A DNA stretch of 64,000 nt, taken from positions 1,054,001 through 1,118,000 of the forward strand of contig NZ_JACHND010000001.1 in assembly GCF_014205275.1 (NCBI RefSeq), in the 5' to 3' direction. The position numbers and the translations under genes are program-made. This stretch comes from Sphaerisporangium siamense (lineage in GTDB: Bacteria > Actinomycetota > Actinomycetes > Streptosporangiales > Streptosporangiaceae). The notes beneath the pieces are model-generated. The model saw nothing but the letters and a program-made list of their open reading frames with translations. It was not told where the DNA came from and searched no databases. Positions within the stretch are counted from its first letter, which is position 1. Each line of letters begins with the position of its first letter. Of the stretch, positions 8,921 to 18,248 are shown piece after piece.

Positions 8921-9198
8921 TGGTCCGCCTCTCCCACGCAGAGCGCCGGCACATCCAAGATCAAATACATGGTGATGTTACCGAACGCGATCGGACCGTC
9001 GCGGCTTGTGCCGTCGCGGAGATTCCGTGTCGTACCCCCAAGGTGTCTCCTCATCGCCGGTGCCGGGCGACGACGGAAATCTCCGCGTCGTGCCGCGAAA
9101 TGATGGCCCGGCTCCCGACATAGGCCTAGGTGTCCGTACGACGCGGCAAAAGGAGGCGGCCATGGGGATGCCGACGACATCGGGGACGGGACCGGCCC
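8921..9198. promoter_or_regulatory. Divergent intergenic region with a long inverted repeat
   Basis: This 278-bp gap separates the divergent nuoA and ECF sigma genes and must carry both promoters. An inverted repeat is visible: GCGGAGATTCCGT at 9016-9028 faces ACGGAAATCTCCGC at 9073-9086, complementary except for one extra base. I do not recognise a clear -35/-10 pair. The repeat could be a terminator-like fold or a regulator site. Confidence 0.35.
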
Positions 9199-9747
9199 GT
9201 GGCTGGTGAGCCGGCCAGGTTCGAGTCCGTGTACCGAGAGACATATGGCCGGATCACGGCATACGCGGCCCGTCGCTGTGTCTCGCCGCAGGACGCGGCG
9301 GACGTCGTGGCGGAGACCTTCGCCGTCGCCTGGCGGCGCATCGGCGAAGTGCCGGAGGGAGAGCAGGCCACGCTGTGGCTGTACGGCGTGGCGCGCAAGG
9401 TGCTGGCCAATCACTATCGGGGCGAGGTGCGCCGCCAGGCCCTCAGCGTGGAGCTCGACGCCGAGATGGCCGACCTGTACGGGACCGCGCCCGACAGCGG
9501 GGTCGAGCTGACGGCGATCGCGCAGATCTTCCGCACCCTGCCCGACGCCGACCGGGAACTGTTGTCCCTGGTCGCCTGGGAGGGGTTGGACCGGCGGCAG
9601 ATCGCCACCGTGCTCGGCCTGTCGCGCAACGCCGTACGCGTCAGGCTCCACCGCGCCCGCAGGCGCTTCGCCCGCGCGCTCGCCGAGGCGGACGTGCGTT
9701 TCGCACCGGAAAGCCGGCTGAACCCGACCGAGGGACGGTTCTCATGA
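9199..9747 (+). CDS. ECF-family RNA polymerase sigma factor
   Basis: A 182-residue sigma-70-like protein of the extracytoplasmic-function type. Region 2 spans about residues 8-75 (YRETYGRITAYAARR through the CVSPQDAADVVAETFAVAWR segment). Region 4 spans about 110-165, with LPDADRELLSLVAWEGLDRR and the helix-turn-helix IATVLGLSRNAVRVRLHRAR. The frame is open from GTG 9130, but that start would add 23 Arg-rich residues. GTG at 9199 with GGGACGGG just upstream is preferred. Its stop overlaps the next gene (ATGA), a typical sigma/anti-sigma arrangement. Confidence 0.9.
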   Translation: MAGEPARFESVYRETYGRITAYAARRCVSPQDAADVVAETFAVAWRRIGEVPEGEQATLWLYGVARKVLANHYRGEVRRQALSVELDAEMADLYGTAPDSGVELTAIAQIFRTLPDADRELLSLVAWEGLDRRQIATVLGLSRNAVRVRLHRARRRFARALAEADVRFAPESRLNPTEGRFS

Positions 9748-10703
9748 AGCACATCGACGACATCGACGTGATCACACGGAAGCTGGCCCGGGTGGAACCG
9801 GGCAGGCCGGGCGGGGACGCGGCCGGCCCCGGGGCGCGAAAGCTGCTGGCCGCGATCAGCGCCGAGCAGGCCGAACCGTCCGCCGTCCGCCCTCGGCGGC
9901 ACTCCGCCCGGCGGCTGACCGTGGGGCTGATCGGCGCGGGGCTGCTCGCCGCGGGCGTCGTGGTGGGGCCGAGCCTGCTGAAGGACGACGGCACCTCCTC
10001 CTACGCGGTCACCAAGGACCCGGACGGCGTCGTGTACGTCCAGGTCCGGGATTTCCGCGACAAGGCGGGGCTGGCGAAGCGTCTGGCGGAGCTCAACGTC
10101 CCGGCCGTCGTCGACTACGCGCCGCCGGGCATGTGGTGCGAGGAGCCGCGTGGCGCCCTTGTCCGGGACATTCCTCGCGGCCTGTACTCCGTGCCCGAGA
10201 ACATTCCCGGGGACGAGGCCGGGCAGGGCTGGCAGATGCGGATCGACACCAAGCTGTTCAAGCCGGGCCAGACGTTCGTCTGGACGATCAGCGACCGTTG
10301 GACCAGCACGATCCTCATGAGCGGCCCGGTCGCCCCGTGCGTCCTCGTGCCCGACACGTCGCACGAGCCGAAGGCGATCGAGCCCGACTATCGGACGGCG
10401 ACCACCAAGGGCCGCTCGCTCGCCGATTTCCGGGTGGACGAGAAGACGGTCGGGGAGGTGCTGCCCGAGCTCACGAGGCGTGGCCTGGAGGTCACCTATC
10501 TGATCATGGCGGTCGCGCCGGACAACCCGGGCGGCTTCGGCGAGCTTCGCACGCAGACCGAACCGGTCGGCGACGACTGGATCGTCTGGGAGGCGGAGGA
10601 GTCCGTCCGCCGGCCGGGTCTGATCCGCCTGCTCGTCACCGGTGAGCGCTTCGACAGGAACCCTGTTTACGGCGGTCCCCGCGACGACGTCATCAAGGAA
10701 TAG
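9744..10703 (+). CDS. Single-pass membrane protein coupled to the ECF sigma factor, likely anti-sigma or CU044_5270-like
   Basis: A 319-residue protein with a cytoplasmic N-terminus (about 1-52), one membrane helix (about 53-76, LTVGLIGAGLLAAGVVVGPS) and a large extracytoplasmic domain of about 240 residues with two cysteines (about 130 and 198). It is translationally coupled to the sigma factor. The short N-terminal part lacks the HxxxCxxC zinc anti-sigma motif, so if it restrains the sigma factor it does so without that motif. The outer domain is not one I can name; it may sense the cell envelope. Confidence 0.65.
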   Translation: MKHIDDIDVITRKLARVEPGRPGGDAAGPGARKLLAAISAEQAEPSAVRPRRHSARRLTVGLIGAGLLAAGVVVGPSLLKDDGTSSYAVTKDPDGVVYVQVRDFRDKAGLAKRLAELNVPAVVDYAPPGMWCEEPRGALVRDIPRGLYSVPENIPGDEAGQGWQMRIDTKLFKPGQTFVWTISDRWTSTILMSGPVAPCVLVPDTSHEPKAIEPDYRTATTKGRSLADFRVDEKTVGEVLPELTRRGLEVTYLIMAVAPDNPGGFGELRTQTEPVGDDWIVWEAEESVRRPGLIRLLVTGERFDRNPVYGGPRDDVIKE

Positions 10704-10828
10704 TCTCGACGCCGTGGACGGCGAGTACGTCACTTTACCCGAAAGGCGATGAAACTCACGCGGGGACGGCGTCGGCGCAGATCACCGAATATTCCGGGGA
10801 ACGCCTGGCCAATGCCGTCTTCGCTTCA

Positions 10829-10840
10829 CCGATATATCGG
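10829..10840. promoter_or_regulatory. 12-bp perfect palindrome, candidate ArsR operator
   Basis: CCGATATATCGG is a perfect palindrome 62 bp before the start of the ArsR-family gene. ArsR/SmtB regulators generally bind AT-centred imperfect palindromes overlapping their own promoter, so autoregulation here is a reasonable inference. The surrounding 10704-10902 gap is noticeably more AT-rich than its neighbours. Confidence 0.4.
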
Positions 10841-10902
10841 CGGTAACATCACAGCGTGGACGCTTGACGCCATCCCTTTCAGCGCCTACGGAGGTCGGCG
10901 GG

Positions 10903-11298
10903 TTGCATCGATGTGCGGAGCAGGGGCCGGAGGAAAGCAGGCCGGCGGAGGCGCGTGATCGGCTTCTCAGGGCCGAGGAGGCGTCGCGGCTGGCCGATCT
11001 CTTTCGTCTGCTCGGCGATCCCACACGCGCGCAGCTCCTGTACGCGCTTCTCGAATCCGGCGAGCTGTGCGTCTGTGACCTGGCGTCGGTCGTCGAGGTG
11101 ACGGATACCGCCGTTTCCCATGCTCTCCGCCTGCTCCGGACCGCGGGCATCGTGACGAGCCGCCGCAGCGGACGGATGATCTATTACCGGCTCGCGGACG
11201 CGCACGTGCGCATGCTGCTGGATCTGAGCCGTGAGCATCTGCGCCACGAGCTTCCCCGCCACGAACACTTCACGGCATATCCCGTCGAAGGCGCATGA
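10903..11298 (+). CDS. ArsR/SmtB-family metal-responsive transcriptional repressor
   Basis: A 131-residue winged-helix protein. The ELCVCDLASVVEVTDTAVSH segment is the recognition region and contains the ELCVCD metal-binding box on helix alpha3. Additional metal ligands may come from the His-rich C-terminus (HVRMLLDLSREHLRHELPRH, then HEHF). The start is taken as TTG at 10903 because GGAGGT at 10890-10895 is 7 nt upstream. A farther TTG at 10864 has no such site. Metals that bind the alpha3 Cys pair include Cd, Pb, Zn and As. The ZIP-like and CDF transporters nearby suggest zinc or cadmium, which is inference. Confidence 0.87.
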   Translation: MHRCAEQGPEESRPAEARDRLLRAEEASRLADLFRLLGDPTRAQLLYALLESGELCVCDLASVVEVTDTAVSHALRLLRTAGIVTSRRSGRMIYYRLADAHVRMLLDLSREHLRHELPRHEHFTAYPVEGA

Positions 11299-11599
11299 AC
11301 GCTTAATGCGGAACAGGCTGAGCCCCGCCCAGAAATGGGGGATTTTGCCCGGTAATAATGTGCTCTGTCGGTATTCGTAGCGGGAAGTACGGCATTCCGA
11401 GGTCAGCCGCCACACCGTGACGCCCGTTTGGGGCTCCAGCTACATCTGAACAACTAATCAGAGGTTGCAGTATTGGCGTTTCCGGGCCGATGGCGCAGGG
11501 TAATCATCCAGTCGCGGACTGTTATTGGGCTGGAAAAGGCCATTCGCGGGATGTGCACCGCACCCTCCGCGGCGCCTGAAGGGCTTGGTGAGGCAGGCC
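11299..11599. other. 301-bp AT-richer intergenic region
   Basis: Between the ArsR-type gene and the DivIVA-domain gene. It holds a weak stem (CCCCGCCC facing GGGGG at about 11322-11340, followed by ATTTT) that could terminate the arsR transcript. I see no open frame with a good ribosome binding site and no convincing promoter. Confidence 0.3.
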
Positions 11600-12274
11600 A
11601 TGTCAGACCGACACCGGGACCACGACCCGCATCGAGATCACATACCGGAGCACGTCGTGACCGGGACCTCGATGCCGGCGGTCACCTCGGATCACCGTGA
11701 CGGCGGCGGGTTGAGCCCGGCCGACGTCCATCACAAAGTGTTCTCCACCGTCCGCTTCCGCGAGGGGTACGCCATGGCGGAGGTGGACGGCTTCCTCGCG
11801 CAGGTCGAGGTCACGCTGACCCGGCTCCTGCACGAGAGAGCCACCCTGACCGCCCGGCTCGGCTCGCCCCCCCGTTCCGGCGGCCCGTCCGCCACCTCGG
11901 CCGGCGAGAACGTGGCGCGCATCGTCGCCGTCGCCCAGCAGGCCGCCGACCAGGTGATCCGCGACGCCCACGAGCAGGCGGCCGAGATCATCACCCAGGC
12001 ACACGCCCGGGCGGACGCCGTGGAGCACGCCGCCGCCGGCCAGGCCCGGCAGATCCAAGGGCTCATCCGGAATCTGGAACGTCAGGCGGGCGCGTTGTTG
12101 CGCGAACTGGACCCCTCCCCGGCACGGGCCACCGTGACAGAGCACCCCGCGGCGGAGGACACCGGGCCGCTCGGCCGGACCGCGGAAGCCGCCGGACCAG
12201 CAAAGGACGCCGATCATGCTGAACCATTGGTTACAGGCCGGAGGGCCCGTACTGAACGGACAGGCACCCCGTAG
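11600..12274 (+). CDS. DivIVA-domain coiled-coil protein
   Basis: A 224-residue protein. After a 40-residue His/Asp-rich tail, residues about 43-80 match the DivIVA/Wag31 N-terminal domain (LSPADVHHKVFSTVRFREGY and FLAQVEVTLTRLL). Residues about 105-170 form an Ala/Gln/Glu-rich helical coil. It is shorter than true Wag31 and lacks its Pro-rich linker, so it is more like the accessory DivIVA-domain proteins of actinobacteria. ATG at 11600 is chosen over an upstream GTG because the extra 25 residues look untranslated. Its last 59 bp overlap the start of the ZIP-like gene in another frame. Confidence 0.75.
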   Translation: MSDRHRDHDPHRDHIPEHVVTGTSMPAVTSDHRDGGGLSPADVHHKVFSTVRFREGYAMAEVDGFLAQVEVTLTRLLHERATLTARLGSPPRSGGPSATSAGENVARIVAVAQQAADQVIRDAHEQAAEIITQAHARADAVEHAAAGQARQIQGLIRNLERQAGALLRELDPSPARATVTEHPAAEDTGPLGRTAEAAGPAKDADHAEPLVTGRRARTERTGTP

Positions 12275-13019
12275 CGGGACATGGATCGCCGTGATCCTCG
12301 TATCCCTGTCCACCCTCGCGGGATCATGGCTCGTCCGGGCGAACTCCCGGCGCCTGGCGGGCTGGCTGGCGGCCGCCTCCGCGGTGATGCTCATCACGGC
12401 GGTGACCGACATGCTCCCCGACGCCTGGCGGGACGCGCGGGAAGAAGGCATCGCCCTCTGGGTCATCGCGATCGCCATGGCCGTGGGATTCCTGGTCATC
12501 ACCTACTTCACCCGCAAAGGATGCGGCCACGACCACGCGGGGAGCCGGCCGGCGGGAGCCCACGCGCCCGGCAGGCACCGGCCGATCAAGCAGGCCATCG
12601 ACGCCGCGCTGTTCGGGGGAATGGGCACGGCGACCGCGCTGACCGCGCACCGGGCCATCGAGGGGGCGACGCTGGCGCTCACCGGGTCGGTGGTCGTCGT
12701 CCTGGCGCTGATGGTGCACTCCGCCAGCGAAGGGCTCGCGCTGACGGCCCTCCTGGACATCGCGGGGCAACGCGTGGCCCCGTGGATGGTCGCCGCCTGC
12801 CTGAGCCCGGCCGTCGGGGTCGTCACCGCCTTCGTCGGTCCGATCCCGGGGGGCGCCGTTCCGGTGTTGCTGGCGCTGGTCACCGGCGTGATGCTCCGGA
12901 CGGCGTTCGTGGGGCTGAAGCTGGCCACCCGGGAGCGGGGCGGGCTGTCGAGGTGGCAGGTGACGGTGGCCGCGGCCGCCGCCGTCGGGATCGGCGCCCT
13001 GCTGCTGCTCGCGCACTGA
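12216..13019 (+). CDS. ZIP-like divalent metal transporter
   Basis: A 267-residue membrane protein with about eight hydrophobic segments. The two central motifs HRAIEGATLAL (about 147) and HSASEGLALT (about 168) are the His/Glu metal-site motifs of ZIP transporters (HNxxEG pattern). A His/Gly-rich cytoplasmic loop (GCGHDHAGSRPAGAHAPGRH, about 103-122) sits between helices 3 and 4, as in ZIP proteins. The start lies inside the 3' end of the DivIVA-domain gene. Together with the upstream ArsR-type regulator this suggests a metal-responsive unit. Direction and metal are not shown by the sequence. Confidence 0.75.
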   Translation: MLNHWLQAGGPVLNGQAPRSGTWIAVILVSLSTLAGSWLVRANSRRLAGWLAAASAVMLITAVTDMLPDAWRDAREEGIALWVIAIAMAVGFLVITYFTRKGCGHDHAGSRPAGAHAPGRHRPIKQAIDAALFGGMGTATALTAHRAIEGATLALTGSVVVVLALMVHSASEGLALTALLDIAGQRVAPWMVAACLSPAVGVVTAFVGPIPGGAVPVLLALVTGVMLRTAFVGLKLATRERGGLSRWQVTVAAAAAVGIGALLLLAH

Positions 13020-13029
13020 CCGGTCACAC

Positions 13030-13065
13030 CTCCGTCGGGAGGGCCGTACGGCTCTCCCGACGGAG
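13030..13065. terminator. Bidirectional terminator hairpin
   Basis: A 12-bp perfect inverted repeat (arms 13030-13041 and 13054-13065) continues into the loop as a near-perfect 36-bp palindrome with one G/T position. It lies between the convergent ZIP-like gene and the amino-acid ABC ATPase gene, so it likely stops transcription from both sides. Confidence 0.75.
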
Positions 13066-13082
13066 TGTCCTCGCGCCGGGGA

Positions 13083-13873
<791 letters not shown>

Positions 13874-13877
<4 letters not shown>

Positions 13878-14521
13878 GCGTAGGCCCTCGCCATCCGCCG
13901 CTCCAGGACCTCCTGCCCGGCGGACAGAAGGCCGTTGACCAGCCAGTAGACGACGCCGGCGATCACGAACGCCTCCACGTACCGGAAGGAGGAGGATCCG
14001 ACGCTCTCCGCGACCCGGGTGAGCTCGACGACGGTGATCACCGAGGCCAGGGACGTGTCCTTCATCAACGCGATGAAGCGGCTCCCGATGGCCGGGGTCG
14101 CCACCCGCAGCGCCTGCGGGAAGATGATCCGCCGCATGATCCGGTGGTACGGCATCCCGAGGGAGCCGGCGGCCTCCCACTGACCGGCGTGGACGGCCAG
14201 GACGCCGCCGCGGAGGTTCTCGCTCATATAGGCGGCGGAGTAGAGCGTGAAGGCGAGGATCGCCGACGGGATGGGCGGGACGCGGACGCCGAGCTGCGGA
14301 AGCCCGAAGTAGACGAGCATGAGCTGGATGAGCAGCGGAGTACCGCGGAACACCGAGACGTAGGCGATCGCGGCCACCTTGAGCGCGCCGAAGCGGGAGA
14401 TCCTCGCCAGCGCGATCAGACCGCCGATCAGGAAGCCCAGGGCGAACGACACACCCCCCAGGACGACGGTGATCGCCAGCCCGTTCAGCAGGCCGGGCAG
14501 CGACGCGGTGATCAGATCCAT
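13874..14521 (-). CDS. Polar amino-acid ABC transporter permease
   Basis: A 215-residue inner-membrane protein of the HisM/GlnP family with about five helices. The coupling segment EAAGSLGMPYHRIMRRIIFP (about 122-141) is the EAA loop that contacts the ATPase. An N-terminal helix reading LLNGLAITVVLGGVSFALGF and the VFRGTPLLIQLML motif are typical. A single permease gene implies a homodimer. It lies between the binding protein and ATPase genes of the same operon. Confidence 0.92.
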
Positions 14522-14546
14522 CAGCCCTCCCTTTCCTGTCGTTCGC

Positions 14547-15395
14547 CTACCTGGGGCCGCCCAGGTCCGGCGCGAGCGCGCGCAACTCGGCCGCCATGTC
14601 GAGGCCGTCGAACCAGCGGCGGGAGATGGACGACAGCGTGCCGTCGGAGATCATGTCGCCGACGGCACGGTCGACCTCCCGCTTGAACGCCGTGGACTCC
14701 TTGCGGAACGACATGCCGAGCGCGTCGGTGCGCAGGATCGGCCCGGCGGGCCTGATCGCCAGCCCCTTGGCCGCGGCCAGGTGGAGACCGAGGAACCGGG
14801 ACACCAGGGCGGCGTCCGCGCGCCCCCAGGACAGGTCGGTCAGGCCGAGCGTGGCGTTCCTGTAGATCCTCAGGTCGGCGCCGGGGATGTTCGCGCGGGC
14901 GAACTCGGCCTCGACGGTGCCCTCCGACACCGCTATCCGCTTGCCGGCCAGGTCGTCCACCCCGCGGATCGCGGTCTCGCCCCGCCGCACGAAGACCGAC
15001 ACGCCGTTGACGGCATAGGGCCGCGAGAAGCCGACCTGTTCGCCGCGGCGGGCCGTGATCGTCTGGCCGGAGATCACGATGTCGAAGCGGTCGGCGCGGA
15101 CGCCGCCGATGAAGCTCGCGTAGTCCGATCCGACGAACTCCACCCGCGCGGCCTTCAACCGCCCGGCCACCGCGCGGGCGACGTCCACGTCGTACCCGGC
15201 GGGGCGGCCGTCGCGGTCGAGGAAGTTCCACGGCGGGTTGGCCTGCGTGAGCGCGACCCGCAGGACTCCGGCGGCGCGCACGCGCTCCAGCGTGTCCTCG
15301 CCCGTCCCGCCGGAACACGCGACGCCGGCCAGGCAGGCCACCACGACCACCGTCAGGGCGGCGGACACGTGAACGCGGTTCCCTCCGCGTGTCAT
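14547..15395 (-). CDS. Amino-acid ABC transporter substrate-binding lipoprotein (SBP family 3)
   Basis: A 282-residue secreted lipoprotein. The first 27 residues form a signal peptide ending in the lipobox LAGVAC. The mature part has the family-3 bilobed fold: LRVALTQANPPWNFLDRDGR then AGYDVDVARAVAGRL, and the SGQTITARRGEQVGFSRPY hinge strand that contacts ligand. It is first in the operon with the permease and ATPase and would deliver the amino acid outside the membrane. The ligand cannot be read from the sequence. Confidence 0.9.
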   Translation of the reverse strand: MTRGGNRVHVSAALTVVVVACLAGVACSGGTGEDTLERVRAAGVLRVALTQANPPWNFLDRDGRPAGYDVDVARAVAGRLKAARVEFVGSDYASFIGGVRADRFDIVISGQTITARRGEQVGFSRPYAVNGVSVFVRRGETAIRGVDDLAGKRIAVSEGTVEAEFARANIPGADLRIYRNATLGLTDLSWGRADAALVSRFLGLHLAAAKGLAIRPAGPILRTDALGMSFRKESTAFKREVDRAVGDMISDGTLSSISRRWFDGLDMAAELRALAPDLGGPR

Positions 15396-15401
15396 CGGCG
15401 G

Positions 15402-16433
15402 TCAGTTCCGGGGAGACCGGTAGTGCGGCCCGTGCGGGTCGGTGCAGTGGAACACATCGACGCACGTCCCCGCGCCGGCGCCGGGCGGGACCGGATCGAC
15501 CTGCAGAGTGGTGTGCGTGATGCCGTAAGCCGCGACGAGCACCTCGTGCAGGTGGCGTCGCAGCGCGCCGCAGTCGCTGCCGGGGCCGGCGAACACGTGC
15601 GCGGACACCGAGGCGTACCCGGAGGTGAGTTCCCAGACGTGCAGGTCGTGCACTTCCGCGACCCCCGGCTGGCTCGCGAGCCGCGCCCCCATCTCGGCGG
15701 GCACGAGCCCGGACGGCGCGGCCTGCAGAAAGATGCGCGAGGTGTCGCGGACCAGGCCGTACCCGGCCTTCAGCATCAGGGCGGCGACGACCAGGGTCGC
15801 GATGGCGTCACCCCGCGCGAACCCGGTGACCATGACCACCACCCCGGACACGGCCGTGGCGATGAACGCGAACAGGTCGTTCAGGATGTGCTGGTAGGCG
15901 CCTTCGACGTTGATGCTGGACCTGTCGGCCCTGCTCAGCAGCCAGGTGGCCGCGAGGTTCACCACGATCCCGACCAGCGCGGTGACCAGGACCAGGCCGC
16001 CTTCGACCTCCGGAGGCGCCAGCAGCCGCCGCACCGCCTCGTAGAAGAACAGCCCCGCCAGCACCAGCAGGGTGGCGCCGTTGAGCTGCGCGGAGAGGAT
16101 CTCGGCTCGCTTGAGCCCGTAGGTGAACCCGCCGCGTGGGGGGCGTAGCGCGAGACGCATCGCCACCAGGGCGAACAGGATCGACGCCGTGTCGGTGAGC
16201 ATGTGCCCGGCGTCGGAGATCAACGCAAGCGACCGTGCGACGAGCCCGGCGATCACCTCGCCCACCATGAACAGCAGCAGCAGGGCGAGCGCGGCGATCA
16301 GGTACCGCCGATCCGCGTCCGCCGAGACGGCGTGACCATGCCCATGCCCATGTCCATGCCCACGTCCGTGCCCGTGCCCGTGTCCTTCGTCGTGGCGGTG
16401 CCGGTCGGAGTGATGTCGTGCCGGTCCCGTCAT
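15402..16433 (-). CDS. Cation diffusion facilitator (CDF) metal exporter with His-rich N-terminus
   Basis: A 343-residue exporter of the CzcD/ZitB type. The first 35 residues include repeated Gly-His pairs, a presumed metal-sampling tail. Six membrane helices follow, with the transport-site motifs SDAGHMLTD (about 82-90) and QHILNDLFAF (about 188-197), the HxxxD pairs that bind Zn/Cd/Co. The cytoplasmic C-terminal domain has EVHDLHVWELTSG. The start is ATG 16433 with GGAG nearby; an upstream alternative at 16457 is weaker. It ends 6 bp from the amino-acid lipoprotein gene, which is probably not functionally related. Confidence 0.92.
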   Translation of the reverse strand: MTGPARHHSDRHRHDEGHGHGHGRGHGHGHGHGHAVSADADRRYLIAALALLLLFMVGEVIAGLVARSLALISDAGHMLTDTASILFALVAMRLALRPPRGGFTYGLKRAEILSAQLNGATLLVLAGLFFYEAVRRLLAPPEVEGGLVLVTALVGIVVNLAATWLLSRADRSSINVEGAYQHILNDLFAFIATAVSGVVVMVTGFARGDAIATLVVAALMLKAGYGLVRDTSRIFLQAAPSGLVPAEMGARLASQPGVAEVHDLHVWELTSGYASVSAHVFAGPGSDCGALRRHLHEVLVAAYGITHTTLQVDPVPPGAGAGTCVDVFHCTDPHGPHYRSPRN

Positions 16434-16857
16434 GGAGACTCCTTCACGACCGCGCATCGCACCGCGGAACGATGCCTGAACCTCTGCTCATATGTAAAAG
16501 CGTAGGAAATATATGTCCCGTTCACCAGCGTTACCGCGATCTGAATACACGTGTTCGCGCATCACATCCGCACCCCGAGGCCATTTATCATCACATATTC
16601 AGATTCGACGAAACCGCACGTCGGCGCACACCACCGGCCCCACAGCAGGAAATAGAGAAACATATGGAATTTCGCGCGCCTATGGCAGGTTTTCACCGCT
16701 TACGTCCAAGGCGAATCCGGCGGACGACGGCACGCCCGCGGCCTCGATCCACGCACCGCGCGAAGGAGGCCGTCCGCGCGCGACGGTCCACCGTCCCGCG
16801 GCGTCCACGGTGCTCAGTATTCTCTCGGCAGGGCCCTGGAGCGGGGGAGGTCGGCGG
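16434..16857. promoter_or_regulatory. 424-bp AT-rich divergent intergenic region
   Basis: Separates the divergent CDF exporter and BlaI-type genes and must carry both promoters. It is clearly more AT-rich than the genes. Two CATATG palindromes occur (16489-16494 and 16661-16666), the first about 55 bp upstream of the exporter start, where a metal sensor could bind. I see no gene here with a good ribosome binding site. Confidence 0.35.
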
Positions 16858-17220
16858 GTGCGGCTGGGGAACCTCGAACGATCGGTCATGGAAGCGTTGT
16901 GGGATCGCCCGGACGGGATGTTCGCGCAGGAAGTGGCCGACGCCCTCGACTCGCGGCCCGCGGTGACGACGGTGCTGACCGTGCTGGTCCGGTTGTCGCG
17001 CAAGGGGATGGTCGCGCGGGAACGTCGTGGCCGCGCTCACATCTACCGGGCCACCGGCGACAGGGACGCCTTCGTCGCCCAGGCCATGCAGGCGGCGCTC
17101 GACGAGGCGGGCGACGTGGCGGCAGCGGTGAGCCACTTCGTCGGGACGGTGTCACCGGAAGTGGCGACCGCCCTGCGTGAGGCGCTGGACGGCCGCGGCG
17201 ACGACGAGGGCGGCGCATGA
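16858..17220 (+). CDS. BlaI/MecI/CopY-family transcriptional repressor
   Basis: A 120-residue winged-helix protein. LGNLERSVMEALWDRPDGMF and the recognition helix region SRPAVTTVLTVLVRLSRKGM are typical of BlaI. The C-terminal third is the dimerization and protease-cleavage region. The start is GTG at 16858, eight bases after GGGGGAGG. It overlaps the downstream M56-type protease gene (ATGA), the standard repressor/sensor-protease arrangement. In actinobacteria such pairs control beta-lactam or copper responses. Which applies here is unknown. Confidence 0.88.
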   Translation: MRLGNLERSVMEALWDRPDGMFAQEVADALDSRPAVTTVLTVLVRLSRKGMVARERRGRAHIYRATGDRDAFVAQAMQAALDEAGDVAAAVSHFVGTVSPEVATALREALDGRGDDEGGA

Positions 17221-18155
17221 CCGGCTGGATGGTCGCCACGGGAGCGGCCCTGCTGCCCGTCCTGCTCAACGGCCGGATGCTCGGCCGGCTGGCGGTGGCC
17301 CGGTGGACGCACCTGCGCCCCCGCGCGGCTCTGGTGCTGTGGCAGGCGATCGGCCTCGGCGCGGGCCTGGGCGCGGTGGGGCTGGGCCTGGTGGCCGCCG
17401 TCGCGCCGCTGGCGGCGGCGTTCCCGCACGGCGTGCACACCCTCGGCCGGCAGATCGTGCAGGGCCAGGGACTGCAAGGGCTCGGACCGGGCCATATCGC
17501 CGGGCTGGCCTGGTCGGCGGCCTTGCTCGCCTGGCTCGTCACGCACACGGCATGGGTCTGCCGCGCCACGCTCGCCGAGCAGAGGCGTCTTCGCCTGCTG
17601 CTGGACGTCGTCGCCGACCGGAGCCGGACGCGCGACTTCTACGTGATCCCCAGTCCCCGGCCGGTCGCCTACTGCGTCCCGGGCCGGCGCTCCCGGGTGG
17701 TGGTGAGCTCGGGCACCTTCACCCTCCTGGACGATCGGCACATCGAGGCGCTGCTCCACCATGAGCGGACGCACCTGAAAGGGCGTCACGACCTGCTCCT
17801 GCTACCGTTCATCGCCCTGGCCCGGGCCTTCCCCTGGCTCCCGGCGGCACGCACCGCCCGCCAGGTGGTCCCCCTGCTGCTGGAGATGCTCGCCGACGAC
17901 CGGGCGCGGCGCGTCCACGGCGACGCGGTGCTCGCGCAGGCCCTTTACCGGATGGCGACGGCGGGCGTGGCGACACCGGCGGAGGCCCGGGCGTTCGCCG
18001 ACACCGGCGTGGTGCACCGCGTGCGGCGGCTGACCGGCAAGGGCGACCACGCTCGGCAGCGGTGGGCGCCGTCCGTGGCGTACGCGAGCGCGGGCGTCCT
18101 GCTGAGCGGGCCGGTCGCCGTGCTGCTCGCCCCCTTGGCCTGCGTCACCCCCTGA
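17217..18155 (+). CDS. M56/BlaR1-like membrane metalloprotease
   Basis: A 312-residue membrane protein with three N-terminal helices, a cytoplasmic zinc-protease domain and a C-terminal helix (about 285-308). The zinc motif is HERTH in HHERTHLKGRHD (about 182-193), and the third ligand is likely the Glu of LLLEMLADDRAR. It lacks the extracellular penicillin-binding sensor domain of BlaR1, as do most actinobacterial homologues. It is translationally coupled to the BlaI-type repressor and is inferred to inactivate it by cleavage. Confidence 0.82.
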   Translation: MTGWMVATGAALLPVLLNGRMLGRLAVARWTHLRPRAALVLWQAIGLGAGLGAVGLGLVAAVAPLAAAFPHGVHTLGRQIVQGQGLQGLGPGHIAGLAWSAALLAWLVTHTAWVCRATLAEQRRLRLLLDVVADRSRTRDFYVIPSPRPVAYCVPGRRSRVVVSSGTFTLLDDRHIEALLHHERTHLKGRHDLLLLPFIALARAFPWLPAARTARQVVPLLLEMLADDRARRVHGDAVLAQALYRMATAGVATPAEARAFADTGVVHRVRRLTGKGDHARQRWAPSVAYASAGVLLSGPVAVLLAPLACVTP

Positions 18156-18207
18156 CGCCTCGGAAGGCGCGAGGTCCTTTATGGCCGCCGTATGGCTCAT
18201 GCCCTAG

Positions 18208-18230
18208 AACTTCTACGACTTGTAGAAGTT
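18208..18230. promoter_or_regulatory. Inverted repeat, candidate BlaI-type operator
   Basis: AACTTCTAC and GTAGAAGTT form a perfect 9-bp inverted repeat around a 5-nt spacer, 18 bp before the start of the DUF3105 gene. The core CTAC-N5-GTAG resembles the ACA/TGTAGT-type sites of BlaI-family repressors, and the BlaI-type gene is just upstream. Binding is inferred. Confidence 0.5.
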
Positions 18231-18248
18231 GAGAGTGATCGGAGTCAT

